A DNA stretch of 64,000 nt from Pseudomonas haemolytica (GCF_009659625.1 NZ_VOIW01000008.1:124001-188000), one strand, 5' to 3'; shown: positions 46,101 through 55,169, counted from the stretch's first letter. Notes: generated from the letters alone by a model not told the origin. A program made the numbers and translations.

Positions 46101-46497
46101 TGGTGGAGCCGGGGGGATTTGAACCCCCGTCCGCCAGTACTCCGCTGTCGGTACTACATGCGTAGCCGTTTCTATTAAGTTAACCCTCAGCGACCCGAAG
46201 GGCAGGGTGCTTTGGGCGAGTTGTGTAAGTTTTAGCCGCTTCGTCCACAACGTACTGCACGGCGATTCTGTTCTATATGACAATCACTTTGGGTTTACAG
46301 ACATCCCCTGGTGATTGCTGGACCCGAAGGTACCAGAAGCTCAGGGCTAAGGCTGCTTACGCAGCGAGAGCGAATTCCTGGCCGTAGTTTTCGTCATTGG
46401 CAACTATAAGAAGTTGCAACAGTGGATTTACGAGTTCTGTTACCAACTCGGCATGCACCTAAAGTTTCGCGACCGGCGTCGAATCCTAAACGGCCCC
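46101..46497 (-). ncRNA. ssrA: Transfer-messenger RNA (tmRNA)
   Basis: On the minus strand the RNA begins GGGGCCG at 46497 and ends GGCTCCACCA at 46101, about 397 bases. The tRNA-like T arm (GGGGTTCAAATCCCCC) is directly before the 3' end. The tag reading frame encodes ANDENYGQEFALAA followed by TAA (about 46350-46400). tmRNA rescues stalled ribosomes with SmpB, whose gene lies about 6 kb away. The 3' end is a common integration target and flanks the defence island here. TTGTCA (-35-like) lies upstream around 46527. Confidence 0.96.
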
Positions 46498-46591
46498 GTG
46501 CTTGTAACTCGTTGTTTCTTAGTGAGTGACAAGCCTGTGCAGTGTACGCCAAAAGCTTGGCGAAGGCCAACCCGAAGGTTGGCCCTATCGC

Positions 46592-46870
46592 TTACTGACC
46601 GCCTTTCTCGCTGTTCTGCAGGTCTTGCAGGGCCTTGGAGGTGATTTCGATGCACTTCTTGTCGTCACCTGCGGCGTGGGCTGCCTTGGCTTGGGAGACG
46701 GCGGTGTCTATTTCGCCACTTTTGCCACTGGTGTCGGTGGCGAGCAGGGCTTTGCCGTTGTTGATTTTGTCCAGGTTGATCTTGCACAGGTCAGGCTCGC
46801 CAGCGGCGAAAGCAGGGGAGGCGAGCATCGCAGCGGTAATGAACAAGCCAGCAAGAGCGGAACGCTTCAT
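46592..46870 (-). CDS. Small secreted hypothetical protein
   Basis: A 92-residue protein with a signal peptide (about 1-22, ending AFAAGEP) and a short mature part with two Cys (LCKINL and KKCIEI), likely a disulfide. AAGGAG lies 7 bases before the ATG at 46870. The rest looks helical (ETDTAVSQAKAAHAAGDD-like). Function unknown; it is probably periplasmic. A hairpin GGCCAACC-CGAA-GGTTGGCC (46565-46584) follows and may terminate it. Confidence 0.8.
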   Translation of the reverse strand: MKRSALAGLFITAAMLASPAFAAGEPDLCKINLDKINNGKALLATDTSGKSGEIDTAVSQAKAAHAAGDDKKCIEITSKALQDLQNSEKGGQ

Positions 46871-47006
46871 AGGGTATCTCCTTGCGCAAAAGGGCTCGAC
46901 GCTGCTGGCGTTCAACCGCTGCCAGCGACATCACTGATGAGCCTCGATTGTCGAGGCCTATGCAGATGACTACGCCGGCGCGCCAGGGTTCTGTTTTTTT
47001 GCAGGG

Positions 47007-49817
47007 TTAATGCGCGCGGGCGCTGGTGACCCGGTCCACCAGGTAGACCAGGCCGTGGTAGTCAATGCCGCCATGCTGGCTCAGGCCGATCTCACAGGTG
47101 CGGCTGGTGGAGATGCCTTCGCTGCAATATTGCACGGCGTCCTTGAGCGAGCGTAGGGAGTGGGCGTTGAGTTCCGGTGTGGTGAAGCCTTTGTCGCCGG
47201 CAAAGCCACAGCAATGAATGCCTTCGGGGATCACCACGGTTTTTGCGCAGCGCCGTGCCAGTTCGATCAGTGCGTGGCTTTCGCCCAGGTGCTGGGTGCT
47301 ACAGGTGACGTGCACGGCGATGGGCGCTTCCTGAGGCGTGAAGTCGAGGCGGTCCATCAGGTGGGTGCGGATGAAGCGCACCGGGTCGTAGAGGTCCAGG
47401 CGCGACTCACCCAGGTCTTGCACCAGGCGCAACGTGCACGGGCTGGTGTCGCAGTAGATCGGGTCGAGGCCGCCACGGCTGGCGTGGAGCAGGGCGCCGA
47501 TCAGTTCCTGGCGCTTGTGTTCGGCCTGTTCGGCGTAGCCTTTGGAGGCGAAGGGCTGGCCGCAGCACAGGCTGTCCTGGTTGTCGGGGAACACGACTTG
47601 GTAACCGGCTTTTTCAAGCAGCTTGCGGGTTTTGTCGTACAGCGACATCTGCTCTTTATCACCGGCTGCCGGGCCCATGGCCCGTGAGACGCATGCCGCC
47701 AGATACACCACTCGTGGGCGCTCATCCGGCACCGTCGGGCTGAAGCGAATGGCCTTTTCCGGTTGTGGCATGGCGTTGGTCCACTGCGGGATCTGCCCTT
47801 TGGACAGCTTGGTGACCGCGGCCGACCACTTCGCCAGGCGCGGGGCACCCAGCAACAGGCGTGCGCCATTGGCGACATGCAGGGTAAAGCGCGCACCTTG
47901 CAGCGCGGTGGCGAAGTGGCTGGCGAGCCATTCGGCGGTTTTCGTACGGTCGGCCTCGCGGCTGCGCAGCTTTTTAACCAGGTCACCGGTATTGATGCCT
48001 ACAGGGCAGCGTTGGGCACACAGCCCGGTCGCCGCGCAGGTATCAATGCCCTGATAGTGGTAGGCCTTTTCTAGTTCGGTGGTATCGACGCCCGCGCGCT
48101 TCTTGGCCTGGATATCGCGCCAGATCACAATGCGCTGGCGTGGGCTCAACGTCAGGCCTTTTGACGGGCACACCGGCTCGCAGAATCCACATTCGATGCA
48201 CTTATCCACAAGCTCGTCGGCGGCAGGCAGGGGCTTGAGATGTTTGAGGTGGATTTGTGGGTCTTCGCTGAGTACCACATCCGGGTTGAGAATGCCGTTG
48301 GGGTCGAGCAGGCGCTTGAGTTGCCACATCAACTGATAGGCGTCGCTGCCCCATTCCAGTTCGACGAACGGCGCCATATTGCGGCCGGTGCCATGTTCGG
48401 CCTTCAGCGAGCCGCCGAACTCCACCGCCACCAGTTGCGCGACGTCGTCCATGAACGCTTGGTAGCGTGTGACTTCTTCGCTGTTGTTGAAGCCTTGGGT
48501 GAACACAAAGTGAAGATTGCCTTCCAGGGCGTGTCCGAAAAGGATGGCTTCGTCGTAGTGATGTTTGTCGAAGAGTTCGATCAAGCGGTTCACGCCAATC
48601 GCCAGTTGTTCCACCGGAAAAGTGACGTCTTCAATGATCACGGTGGTGCCGGTTTTGCGCACTGCACCTACGGCGGGGAAGGTGTCTTTGCGGATCGCCC
48701 ACAGGCGAGCGTTTTCCACGGGGTCTTCGGTGAAGTCGACCTGCTTCTCCACGGGGAACGGGGCGAGGGAGGCCATGATCAGGGTTAGTTGCTCATGCAG
48801 TAACGACGGCGAGGCCGCGCGGGACTCGATCAGCAGCGCGCAGGCGTTTTCCGATAGGTGTTGTACGAAGGCGGGCATGCCCGGCTTGGTCTGCACCGAG
48901 CGCATGCTGCGTCGATCCAGCAGTTCAACCGCTGAGACTGGCTGGGTTTTCAGCACCGTTACCGCGTTGCAGCACGTCTCGACATCCGGGAATACGATCA
49001 GCGCCGAGGCTTTGTTCGGGTGATCAATCACTGTGTCGTAGGTAACCGCACTGATAAACCCCAGGGTGCCCTCGGAGCCCACCAGCAGGTGGCTGAGGAT
49101 ATCCAGCGGGTCATCGAAATCCACCAGGGCATTGAGCGACAGGCCGGTGGTGTTTTTCAGACGGTATTTGTGGCGGATCTTTGCAGCCAGTTCAGCGTTT
49201 GCGCGTGTCTCACGGCCCAACGTGGCCAAGCGTTCAAGCAGTGCACTGTGAGTTTGGCGGAAGGCTTGCACGCTGGCGGCATCTTCGGTGTCCAGGCGGC
49301 TGCCATCGGCCAGTACCAGGCGAATGCCCGCCAGGGTGTGGTAGGTGTTTTGCGCGGTACCGCAGCACATGCCGCTGGCATTGTTGGCAACAATGCCGCC
49401 AATCTTGCAGGCATTGATCGACGCGGGGTCCGGCCCGATCTTGCGTCCGAACGGTGCGAGCCAGGCGTTGGCCTGGGCACCGATGACGCCCGGTTGCAGA
49501 CGGATCTGTGTGCCTTGCCCGCGAATTTCGCGGTGGTTCCAATTGTCGCCCAGCACGATCAGCACCGAGTCGCTGATGGCCTGCCCGGACAGGCTGGTGC
49601 CCGCCGCACGGAAGGTCACCGGTACGCGATCACGCTGGGCCAGTTGCAGCAGTGCGACCACTTCGTCTTCTGACTCCACGCGGATCACCAGCTGTGGGAT
49701 CAATCGGTAAAAGCTGGCGTCGGTGCCGAAGGCGAGGGTGGAAAGTGGATCGTCGAATCGACGATCTTTCGGGATCAGTTGTGCGACGTCGCTGATAAAA
49801 GCAGCAGGCAGGCTCAT
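47007..49817 (-). CDS. dld: FAD/Fe-S D-lactate dehydrogenase (Dld-II type)
   Basis: A 936-residue fusion. An FAD-linked oxidase part (about 1-530, with FRAAGTSLSGQA and NNASGMCCG) is followed by two ferredoxin-like 4Fe-4S motifs (CIECGFCEPVC and CAATGLCAQRC, about 540-610) and two CCG domains (CCGQPF and CCGFAG, about 770-900). This matches the membrane-associated quinone-linked D-lactate dehydrogenase of Pseudomonas lactate operons, which feeds electrons from D-lactate into respiration. It is separated from lldP by 70 bases that contain a hairpin. No lldD lies between them. Confidence 0.9.
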   Translation of the reverse strand: MSLPAAFISDVAQLIPKDRRFDDPLSTLAFGTDASFYRLIPQLVIRVESEDEVVALLQLAQRDRVPVTFRAAGTSLSGQAISDSVLIVLGDNWNHREIRGQGTQIRLQPGVIGAQANAWLAPFGRKIGPDPASINACKIGGIVANNASGMCCGTAQNTYHTLAGIRLVLADGSRLDTEDAASVQAFRQTHSALLERLATLGRETRANAELAAKIRHKYRLKNTTGLSLNALVDFDDPLDILSHLLVGSEGTLGFISAVTYDTVIDHPNKASALIVFPDVETCCNAVTVLKTQPVSAVELLDRRSMRSVQTKPGMPAFVQHLSENACALLIESRAASPSLLHEQLTLIMASLAPFPVEKQVDFTEDPVENARLWAIRKDTFPAVGAVRKTGTTVIIEDVTFPVEQLAIGVNRLIELFDKHHYDEAILFGHALEGNLHFVFTQGFNNSEEVTRYQAFMDDVAQLVAVEFGGSLKAEHGTGRNMAPFVELEWGSDAYQLMWQLKRLLDPNGILNPDVVLSEDPQIHLKHLKPLPAADELVDKCIECGFCEPVCPSKGLTLSPRQRIVIWRDIQAKKRAGVDTTELEKAYHYQGIDTCAATGLCAQRCPVGINTGDLVKKLRSREADRTKTAEWLASHFATALQGARFTLHVANGARLLLGAPRLAKWSAAVTKLSKGQIPQWTNAMPQPEKAIRFSPTVPDERPRVVYLAACVSRAMGPAAGDKEQMSLYDKTRKLLEKAGYQVVFPDNQDSLCCGQPFASKGYAEQAEHKRQELIGALLHASRGGLDPIYCDTSPCTLRLVQDLGESRLDLYDPVRFIRTHLMDRLDFTPQEAPIAVHVTCSTQHLGESHALIELARRCAKTVVIPEGIHCCGFAGDKGFTTPELNAHSLRSLKDAVQYCSEGISTSRTCEIGLSQHGGIDYHGLVYLVDRVTSARAH

Positions 49818-49836
49818 CGGTCCTCCAGAAATAGCA

Positions 49837-49861
49837 GACGCCGGCAGTGTTGTCCGGCGTC
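49837..49861 (-). terminator. Hairpin between lldP and dld
   Basis: Arms GACGCCGG and CCGGCGTC with a 9-base loop lie in the 70-base lldP-dld gap. It may lower transcription into dld or protect the upstream mRNA. Confidence 0.55.
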
Positions 49862-49887
49862 GATTCTTACCCTATTACGTGCAGGTC

Positions 49888-51582
49888 TCAGTGCACCAGC
49901 ATACCGGTGAACCAATACGCCTGCGCCAAGGTGATCAGCCCGACGATGGTGGCAAAAAACAGGCTGTGCTTGAGGGTAAAGCGGAAAAGATCGGATTCCT
50001 TGCCCACCAGGCCAGTGGCGGCGCACGCCACGGCGATTGATTGCGGCGAGATCATTTTGCCGGTCACGCCGCCGCTGGTATTTGCAGCTACCAGCAAGGT
50101 GTCGTTGACGCCAATCTGGTGGGCGGTAGTGGCTTGTAACGAACTGAACAGGGCGTTGGAAGAAGTATCGGAGCCTGTCAGGAAAACTCCCAGCCAGCCA
50201 AGGAACGGCGAGAAGAACGGGAAGGCTGCGCCGGTGCCCGCCAGAACCAGAGCCATGGTTGAGGACATACCCGAGTAGTTGGTGACGAAGGCGAAAGCCA
50301 GCACCATGCCGATGGACAGGATCGGCCAACGCAGCTCATAGAAGGTTTCTTTTAAAGTGGTAAGACCAGTTTTGACGTCAATCCTCAGTATCAGCATCGA
50401 GACCAGTGCGGAGAAGAAAATCGCGGTGCCGGTGGCTGAAATCGGGTCCAGCTTGAAGACGGCCGGGATAGCGGTCGGGTTGGTCACGATTGGCGCGACT
50501 TTGATCACCAGTTGATCCAGGTGAGGGATCGCAAAGTTGAATACCCAGCTGTACATCGAGCCGCCCGCGGCGAACATGGCCTTGAAGGGCTTGAGGGTCC
50601 AGATGGTCACCAGCACGGTCAGGATCAGGAACGGTGACCAGGCCTTGAAGATTTGCCCCAGGCTGTAGGGTGAAACCACTGTGTTGCGTGGCAAGCCGAA
50701 GCCGCCGGCGCTGGAGGTGACCGCTACGCTGGAGGTGGCGCCAGCAATCTGTGCGCCTGCGGTGCGCTTGGGTTGCCAGACTTTCAGGAACAGCGTCAGG
50801 GCGATCAGGCTGGCGAGCGCCGAGGTGATGTCCGGCAGTTCCGGGCCGATGAAGTTGGAGGTGAAATACTGAGTGACGGCAAAGCTCAAGCCGGCCACCA
50901 ATGCTGCTGGCCACGTTTCGCGAACTCCACGCAGGCCGTCCATCATGAATACCAGCCAGAAGGGCACGAACAGCGACAGTAGCGGTAGCTGGCGGCCAGT
51001 CATGGCGCCGATCTTGAACGCGTCAATCCCCGTGACCTGGCCTGCGACGATGATTGGAATGCCCAGGGCGCCGAAGGCTACAGGTGCGGTATTGGCGATC
51101 AAGCACAGCCCGGCGGCGTATAGCGGGTTGAAACCCAGGCCCACCAGCAGCGCGGCGGTGATTGCCACGGGCGCACCGAAACCGGCCGCGCCTTCCAGGA
51201 AGGCGCCGAAGCAGAAGCCGATCAACAGTACCTGCAAGCGCTGGTCGTCAGTGATCGACAAGACGGAGCTGCGGATGATCTCGAACTGGCCGCTCTTGAC
51301 CGTCAATTTGTAGAGGAATACCGCTGCGACGATGATCCAGGCGATGGGCCACAGGCCGTACGCAAATCCATAACCGGCTGCGGCCAGGGCCATGTCTACC
51401 GGCATTTGGAAAGCGAAGATGGCAACCAGAATCGACAGGGTCAGGGTGATGCTGCCGGCCACATGGCCTTTGAGACGAAATACGGCCAAGGCCAGGAAGA
51501 AGAATACGATCGGAATAACGGCGGCCATTGCGGACAGGCCGAGGCTGCCGAGAGGGCTGTAAAGCTGTTGCCAAGTTTGCAT
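49888..51582 (-). CDS. lldP: L-lactate permease LldP
   Basis: A 564-residue inner-membrane permease with about 12-14 helices, importing lactate (and glycolate). Family segments include GFCFGAFLEGAAGFGAPVAITAALLVGLGF (about 118-147) and the C-terminal SNALFSSLQATTAHQIGVNDTLLVAANTSGGVTGKMISPQSIAVA. The N-terminus MQTWQQLYSPLG is typical. Upstream lie an A-rich Hfq/Crc-type motif and a palindromic LldR operator. It is the first gene of the lactate transcript and diverges from lldR. Confidence 0.95.
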   Translation of the reverse strand: MQTWQQLYSPLGSLGLSAMAAVIPIVFFFLALAVFRLKGHVAGSITLTLSILVAIFAFQMPVDMALAAAGYGFAYGLWPIAWIIVAAVFLYKLTVKSGQFEIIRSSVLSITDDQRLQVLLIGFCFGAFLEGAAGFGAPVAITAALLVGLGFNPLYAAGLCLIANTAPVAFGALGIPIIVAGQVTGIDAFKIGAMTGRQLPLLSLFVPFWLVFMMDGLRGVRETWPAALVAGLSFAVTQYFTSNFIGPELPDITSALASLIALTLFLKVWQPKRTAGAQIAGATSSVAVTSSAGGFGLPRNTVVSPYSLGQIFKAWSPFLILTVLVTIWTLKPFKAMFAAGGSMYSWVFNFAIPHLDQLVIKVAPIVTNPTAIPAVFKLDPISATGTAIFFSALVSMLILRIDVKTGLTTLKETFYELRWPILSIGMVLAFAFVTNYSGMSSTMALVLAGTGAAFPFFSPFLGWLGVFLTGSDTSSNALFSSLQATTAHQIGVNDTLLVAANTSGGVTGKMISPQSIAVACAATGLVGKESDLFRFTLKHSLFFATIVGLITLAQAYWFTGMLVH

Positions 51583-51598
51583 GTGGGGTGGCCCCTGA

Positions 51599-51610
51599 TT
51601 GTTTTTGTTT
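51599..51610 (-). promoter_or_regulatory. Candidate Hfq/Crc (CA) motif in the lldP leader
   Basis: The minus strand reads AAACAAAAACAA, which contains AANAANAA matches, 17 bases before the lldP ATG. It would allow catabolite repression of lactate uptake at the translation level. Confidence 0.4.
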
Positions 51611-51622
51611 GTGTGCTTGGAT

Positions 51623-51639
51623 AATTGGTAATACCAATT
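51623..51639. promoter_or_regulatory. LldR operator palindrome
   Basis: AATTGGTAATACCAATT is a perfect 17-bp palindrome around a central base, of the kind bound by FadR-type GntR repressors. It lies 41 bases upstream of lldP and 194 bases upstream of lldR, so it can control both divergent genes. Confidence 0.8.
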
Positions 51640-51832
51640 TACATTCGCTGTGGGCTAGATTAAGAGGCATTGCACGGGTGTGTCAATTTGCCGCTCGCGA
51701 AACTTTGGTCTTAGGGCGCGGTGTCGGGTGATCTGGTCGGATAAATCGAAGACGTTCTGATAGGTGCTGCAAGCGCGGCGATAGGCCAGAATAGAGGCCC
51801 CGGCGAGTGGTCGGGATCGTGGAGAGTGAGTT

Positions 51833-52600
51833 ATGGGGTTTGATCAGGTGCGTCAGCGCCGTTTGTCTGACGATATTGTCGAGCAGCTTGAGGGCATGAT
51901 CCTCGAGGGCACGTTGAAGTCAGGCGAGCGCTTGCCGGCCGAGCGCGCTTTGGCTGAACAGTTCGGTGTGTCGCGACCTTCGTTGCGTGAGGCGATCCAG
52001 AAACTGGCGGCCAAGGGGTTGCTGGTCAGTCGCCAGGGCGGTGGCAACTATGTGGTGGATTCCCTGGGCTCGACCTTCAGCGATCCGCTTCTGCACTTGT
52101 TGGAAAACAATCCCGAGGCGCAGCGGGATCTTCTGGAGTTTCGCCAGACCCTTGAGGCTTCATGTGCTTATTACGCGGCGTTGCGTGCCACGGAGGTCGA
52201 CCGTGAACGGCTGACGGCGGCATTTGAGGCGCTGCAGGATTGCTATGCGCAAGCCGACGAGGTGAGCCGGGTGGAAGAGGGGGCTGCGGATGCGAGGTTT
52301 CACTTGGCGATTGCCGAAGCCAGTCATAACGCGGTGTTGCTGCATACCATTCGAGGCTTGTTCGACCTGCTCAAGCGTAACGTGGTGACCAACATCGGCG
52401 GCATGTATCAGCAGCGCACGGAAACCCGTGACATGCTGATCAGTCAGCACCGGGATTTGTACCTGGCAATTATTGAAGGACGGGCCGAGCAGGCGCGCGA
52501 AGTCTCAACACGTCACCTGCTGTATGTGCAGGAGGTGCTTGAGGAAGTTCGTCAGGAGGTTCAGCGCGTAGCGCGTGCGGAACGACGTAAAGGTATGTAG
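51833..52600 (+). CDS. lldR: Lactate-responsive GntR/FadR-family repressor LldR
   Basis: A 255-residue regulator with an N-terminal winged helix (about 8-75, ERLPAERALAEQFGVSRPSLREAIQKLAAKG) and a C-terminal FCD ligand domain (about 95-225) with the metal-binding His in ARFHLAIAEASHN and later ISQHRDLYLAI. It represses the lactate genes until lactate binds. The divergent position to lldP and the palindrome between them support the assignment. A hairpin (52598-52624) spans its stop codon. Confidence 0.93.
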   Translation: MGFDQVRQRRLSDDIVEQLEGMILEGTLKSGERLPAERALAEQFGVSRPSLREAIQKLAAKGLLVSRQGGGNYVVDSLGSTFSDPLLHLLENNPEAQRDLLEFRQTLEASCAYYAALRATEVDRERLTAAFEALQDCYAQADEVSRVEEGAADARFHLAIAEASHNAVLLHTIRGLFDLLKRNVVTNIGGMYQQRTETRDMLISQHRDLYLAIIEGRAEQAREVSTRHLLYVQEVLEEVRQEVQRVARAERRKGM

Positions 52601-52638
52601 CCACGGGCGGGGTGCCCGAGGCTACATCGCCAAAAGGG

Positions 52639-53121
52639 TTACTCTTCCTTGCCCTTGTTGCGCACGGCGCGATGCAATTCGCGATTGGAATCGCGCTCGC
52701 GTTCGGTGTCGCGCTTGTCGTATTCCTTCTTGCCCTTGCCCAATGCGATTTCGCACTTGACCAGGTGCTTGCTCCAGTACCAGGACAAGCAGATACAGGC
52801 GTAGCCTTTCTGCTGCACGGCCGCGGCGAGCTTTTCCAGTTCGCGGGCATTGAGCAACAGCTTGCGGGTACGCACCGGGTCGGCAATAACGTGGGTGCTC
52901 GCGGTGGTCAGCGGGGTGATATGACTGCCGAGCAGCCACGCCTCGCCATCCTTGAGCAGCACATAGCTGTCGACCAGCTGCAGTTTGCTGGCACGCAGAC
53001 TCTTTACTTCCCAGCCGGCCAGGACCAGACCAGCCTCGAACCGATGTTCGATGAAGTAATCGTGTCGCGCCTTTTTATTTTGCGCGATGGTCCCTGTGGG
53101 GTGTTTCTTTTGTTTAGCCAT
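52639..53121 (-). CDS. smpB: SsrA-binding protein SmpB
   Basis: A 160-residue RNA-binding protein that delivers tmRNA to stalled ribosomes. The OB-fold core starts MAKQKKHPTGTIAQNKKARHDY and contains GLVLAGWEVKSLRASK; a basic C-terminal tail (KGKKEYDKRDTERERDS) enters the mRNA channel. The ATG at 53121 is the family start. Its end is convergent with lldR. ssrA itself is about 6 kb away. Confidence 0.97.
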   Translation of the reverse strand: MAKQKKHPTGTIAQNKKARHDYFIEHRFEAGLVLAGWEVKSLRASKLQLVDSYVLLKDGEAWLLGSHITPLTTASTHVIADPVRTRKLLLNARELEKLAAAVQQKGYACICLSWYWSKHLVKCEIALGKGKKEYDKRDTERERDSNRELHRAVRNKGKEE

Positions 53122-53289
53122 AGGGGCGGCATTATAGGGAGTTGCGAGCGTGTCGGCTACGGTCAACCTGCGTGCTTGAGCGTGTTGGACGAATCCCGGA
53201 CAATACAGGCAGTTCTTTGGTTTTTTTCTCTCGCGGATCGGGCTGTTCTTTCGCGATGTTTGCCGCTCAGCAGTGGAAGTAACGCTCAC

Positions 53290-53724
53290 ATGACGACGCA
53301 TATTCAACGTTCGGCCCTGTTGCCCTATCCGGCGCAGGCGCTCTATGACCTGGTCAACGACGTGGCGCGTTACCCGGAGTTCCTGCCTTGGTGTTCTACT
53401 GCCGAGGTCTTGGAGAGCAGTGACGAACACATGGTTGCCAGTGTCGGTGTGGCCAAGGGTGGCCTTAGCCAGCATTTCGTGACGCGCAATGTGCTGGTGC
53501 CTGGCAAATCCATCGAAATGAATCTGCAGGAGGGGCCATTCACCCAGTTGCACGGGGTTTGGGTATTCAAGGCGCTGACGGATAAAGCCTGCAAGATCAG
53601 CCTGGATCTTTCGTTTGATTATGCCGGGCCCATCGTGCGTGCCACGCTCGGGCCATTGTTTAACCAAGCCGCAAACACGCTGGTGGACGCGTTCTGCCAG
53701 CGAGCCAAGCAATTGCATGGTTGA
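53290..53724 (+). CDS. ratA: RatA/Coq10-like START-domain protein
   Basis: A 144-residue single START domain (MTTHIQRSALLPYPAQALYDLVNDVARYPEFLPWC at the front, ending FCQRAKQLHG). E. coli RatA is reported as an anti-ribosome-association toxin; close relatives bind ubiquinone (Coq10). The place directly before rnfH and divergent from smpB is conserved in gammaproteobacteria. Its stop overlaps the rnfH start by 8 bases. Confidence 0.92.
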   Translation: MTTHIQRSALLPYPAQALYDLVNDVARYPEFLPWCSTAEVLESSDEHMVASVGVAKGGLSQHFVTRNVLVPGKSIEMNLQEGPFTQLHGVWVFKALTDKACKISLDLSFDYAGPIVRATLGPLFNQAANTLVDAFCQRAKQLHG

Positions 53725-54019
53725 GATTGAAGTGGTGTATGCCGCGGTTGATCGCCAGGCTCTGCTTGCGGTGACGATGCCCGTGGGCACTAGCCTGAGG
53801 GCAGCGGTACTGGCATCGGGAATAGCAGCACAATTTCCTGAGTTGGTGTTGGCTGACTGCCCTGTGGGGATCTTCGGTAAGGTGGTGGCGGACGCTGATG
53901 TACGTGTCGTGCAGCCAGGTGATCGAATTGAAATCTACCGGCCGTTGCTCGCGGATCCGAAGGAAGTGCGCAGGCTGCGTGCGGCTAAAGCTGCGATGGC
54001 CAGGCGTAAAAATTCATAA
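53717..54019 (+). CDS. rnfH: RnfH-family ubiquitin-like protein
   Basis: A 100-residue protein with a beta-grasp fold (VEIEVVYAAVDRQALLAV, then VGIFGKVV and GDRIEIYRPLLADPKEVRR). The ATG at 53717 overlaps the ratA stop, showing translational coupling. A C-terminal Arg/Lys-rich tail is typical. The role is not settled; it forms a pair with ratA. A bidirectional terminator follows. Confidence 0.93.
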   Translation: MVEIEVVYAAVDRQALLAVTMPVGTSLRAAVLASGIAAQFPELVLADCPVGIFGKVVADADVRVVQPGDRIEIYRPLLADPKEVRRLRAAKAAMARRKNS

Positions 54020-54040
54020 GTCGGCCAAATGACAGGCAAC

Positions 54041-54066
54041 AAAAAGCCCGGCATGCCGGGCTTTTT
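54041..54066. terminator. Bidirectional terminator between rnfH and bamE
   Basis: AAAAAGCCCGGC-ATGCCGGGCTTTTT is a perfect palindrome of 26 bases with A and T runs, suited to both convergent genes. Confidence 0.95.
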
Positions 54067-54082
54067 ATCGAGCGCCGCAAAG

Positions 54083-54610
54083 TTACTGCGGGTCGGTGTC
54101 CAGAGGTTGTGGCGTCGGAACGGGCACAGTTTGCACGCCGTCGACGTCTTTCTGGATCTGGTCCAGCAAGGAGCCTGGCTTGGCCGGCACCTCGGATTTC
54201 GGCTTCTCGGCTTCCTGTGCAGGCGCAGTCACGTTGGTGCCGCTGTCCTTGCCCAGCAAGGCTTCATCGCGGCTTACACCGGGCATGAAGTCACCGGACA
54301 GGCTGACAAGCTGGTCACTGCCATTAAAGATGACACTGACACGCTCCTGTTGGCGTTCACCGCCGCCAGGCTGGAGGCTGTAGAGATAATCCCAGCGATC
54401 GGCATGGAAAGTGTCGGTCAGCAGGGGATTGCCCATGATAAACCGTACTTGCCGTCGGGTCATTCCCGGGCGTAACTGGTCTATCATGTCCTGCGTGACG
54501 ACATTGCCCTGCTGGATGTCGATTTTGTAAACCCCGGGGAATGAACAACCGGCGAGTGCGAGCAGTCCCACAAAGGTGAAACTGGTTAGCAAGAGCTTGG
54601 TGTTTTGCAT
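54083..54610 (-). CDS. bamE: Outer-membrane assembly lipoprotein BamE (OmlA)
   Basis: A 175-residue lipoprotein of the BAM complex, which inserts beta-barrel proteins into the outer membrane. The lipobox is LAGC (Cys about 22). The SmpA/OmlA fold follows (YKIDIQQGNVV, LRPGMTRRQVRFIMGNPLLTDTFHADRWDYLY). The C-terminal 60 residues are Pro/Glu-rich and probably flexible; they are longer than in E. coli. It is divergent from fur, with the promoters in 98 bases, the classical omlA-fur layout. Confidence 0.95.
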   Translation of the reverse strand: MQNTKLLLTSFTFVGLLALAGCSFPGVYKIDIQQGNVVTQDMIDQLRPGMTRRQVRFIMGNPLLTDTFHADRWDYLYSLQPGGGERQQERVSVIFNGSDQLVSLSGDFMPGVSRDEALLGKDSGTNVTAPAQEAEKPKSEVPAKPGSLLDQIQKDVDGVQTVPVPTPQPLDTDPQ

Positions 54611-54708
54611 CGGTGGGCGACTTCCACTATCTTGGCTGGGACAACGTAAACGCCGATCATACCCGTATTAAGAGAAGCTGCGAAGCAGCATCCGCGAGAA
54701 AGCTAACC

Positions 54709-55113
54709 ATGGTTGAAAATAGCGAACTACGCAAAGCCGGTCTCAAAGTGACTCTGCCACGAGTCAAGATTCTACAAATGCTCGATTCTGCTGAGCAGCG
54801 CCACATGAGTGCCGAGGATGTCTACAAGGCGCTGATGGAGTCTAACGAGGACGTCGGCCTGGCCACGGTTTACCGTGTACTGACCCAGTTTGAAGCCGCA
54901 GGACTGGTGGTTCGTCATAATTTCGACGGCGGTCATGCAGTATTTGAATTGGCTGACGGTGGTCACCATGACCACATGGTTGACCTGGATACCAATGAGG
55001 TAATCGAGTTCACCAGCCCTGAAATCGAGGCGCTGCAGCATAAGATTGCTGAGGAGCATGGATTCGATTTGGTCGACCATAATTTGGTGTTGTACATCCG
55101 TAAGAAAAAGTAA
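54709..55113 (+). CDS. fur: Ferric uptake regulator Fur
   Basis: A 134-residue iron-sensing repressor. The winged helix (about 1-80) includes LKVTLPRVKILQML and VYKALMES; the metal-binding segment GGHHDHMVDLD is near 86-96. Like other pseudomonads it lacks the structural-zinc CxxC pairs of E. coli Fur. ATG 54709 gives the family start MVENSELRKAGLK. A terminator follows at 55146. Confidence 0.97.
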   Translation: MVENSELRKAGLKVTLPRVKILQMLDSAEQRHMSAEDVYKALMESNEDVGLATVYRVLTQFEAAGLVVRHNFDGGHAVFELADGGHHDHMVDLDTNEVIEFTSPEIEALQHKIAEEHGFDLVDHNLVLYIRKKK

Positions 55114-55145
55114 AAATCGACGCAGTTTTGCTCTGCGAAACGATT

Positions 55146-55169
55146 GAAGGCGACCTTAGGGTCGCCTTC
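55146..55169 (+). terminator. Terminator between fur and recN
   Basis: A 10-bp stem GAAGGCGACC/GGTCGCCTTC with a TTAG loop is followed by a partial T-rich stretch. It separates the convergent genes fur and recN. Confidence 0.8.

Noticed and set aside
46440..46655. Minus-strand 71-codon frame overlapping ssrA
   Set aside because: It overlaps the tmRNA and has no recognisable protein features.
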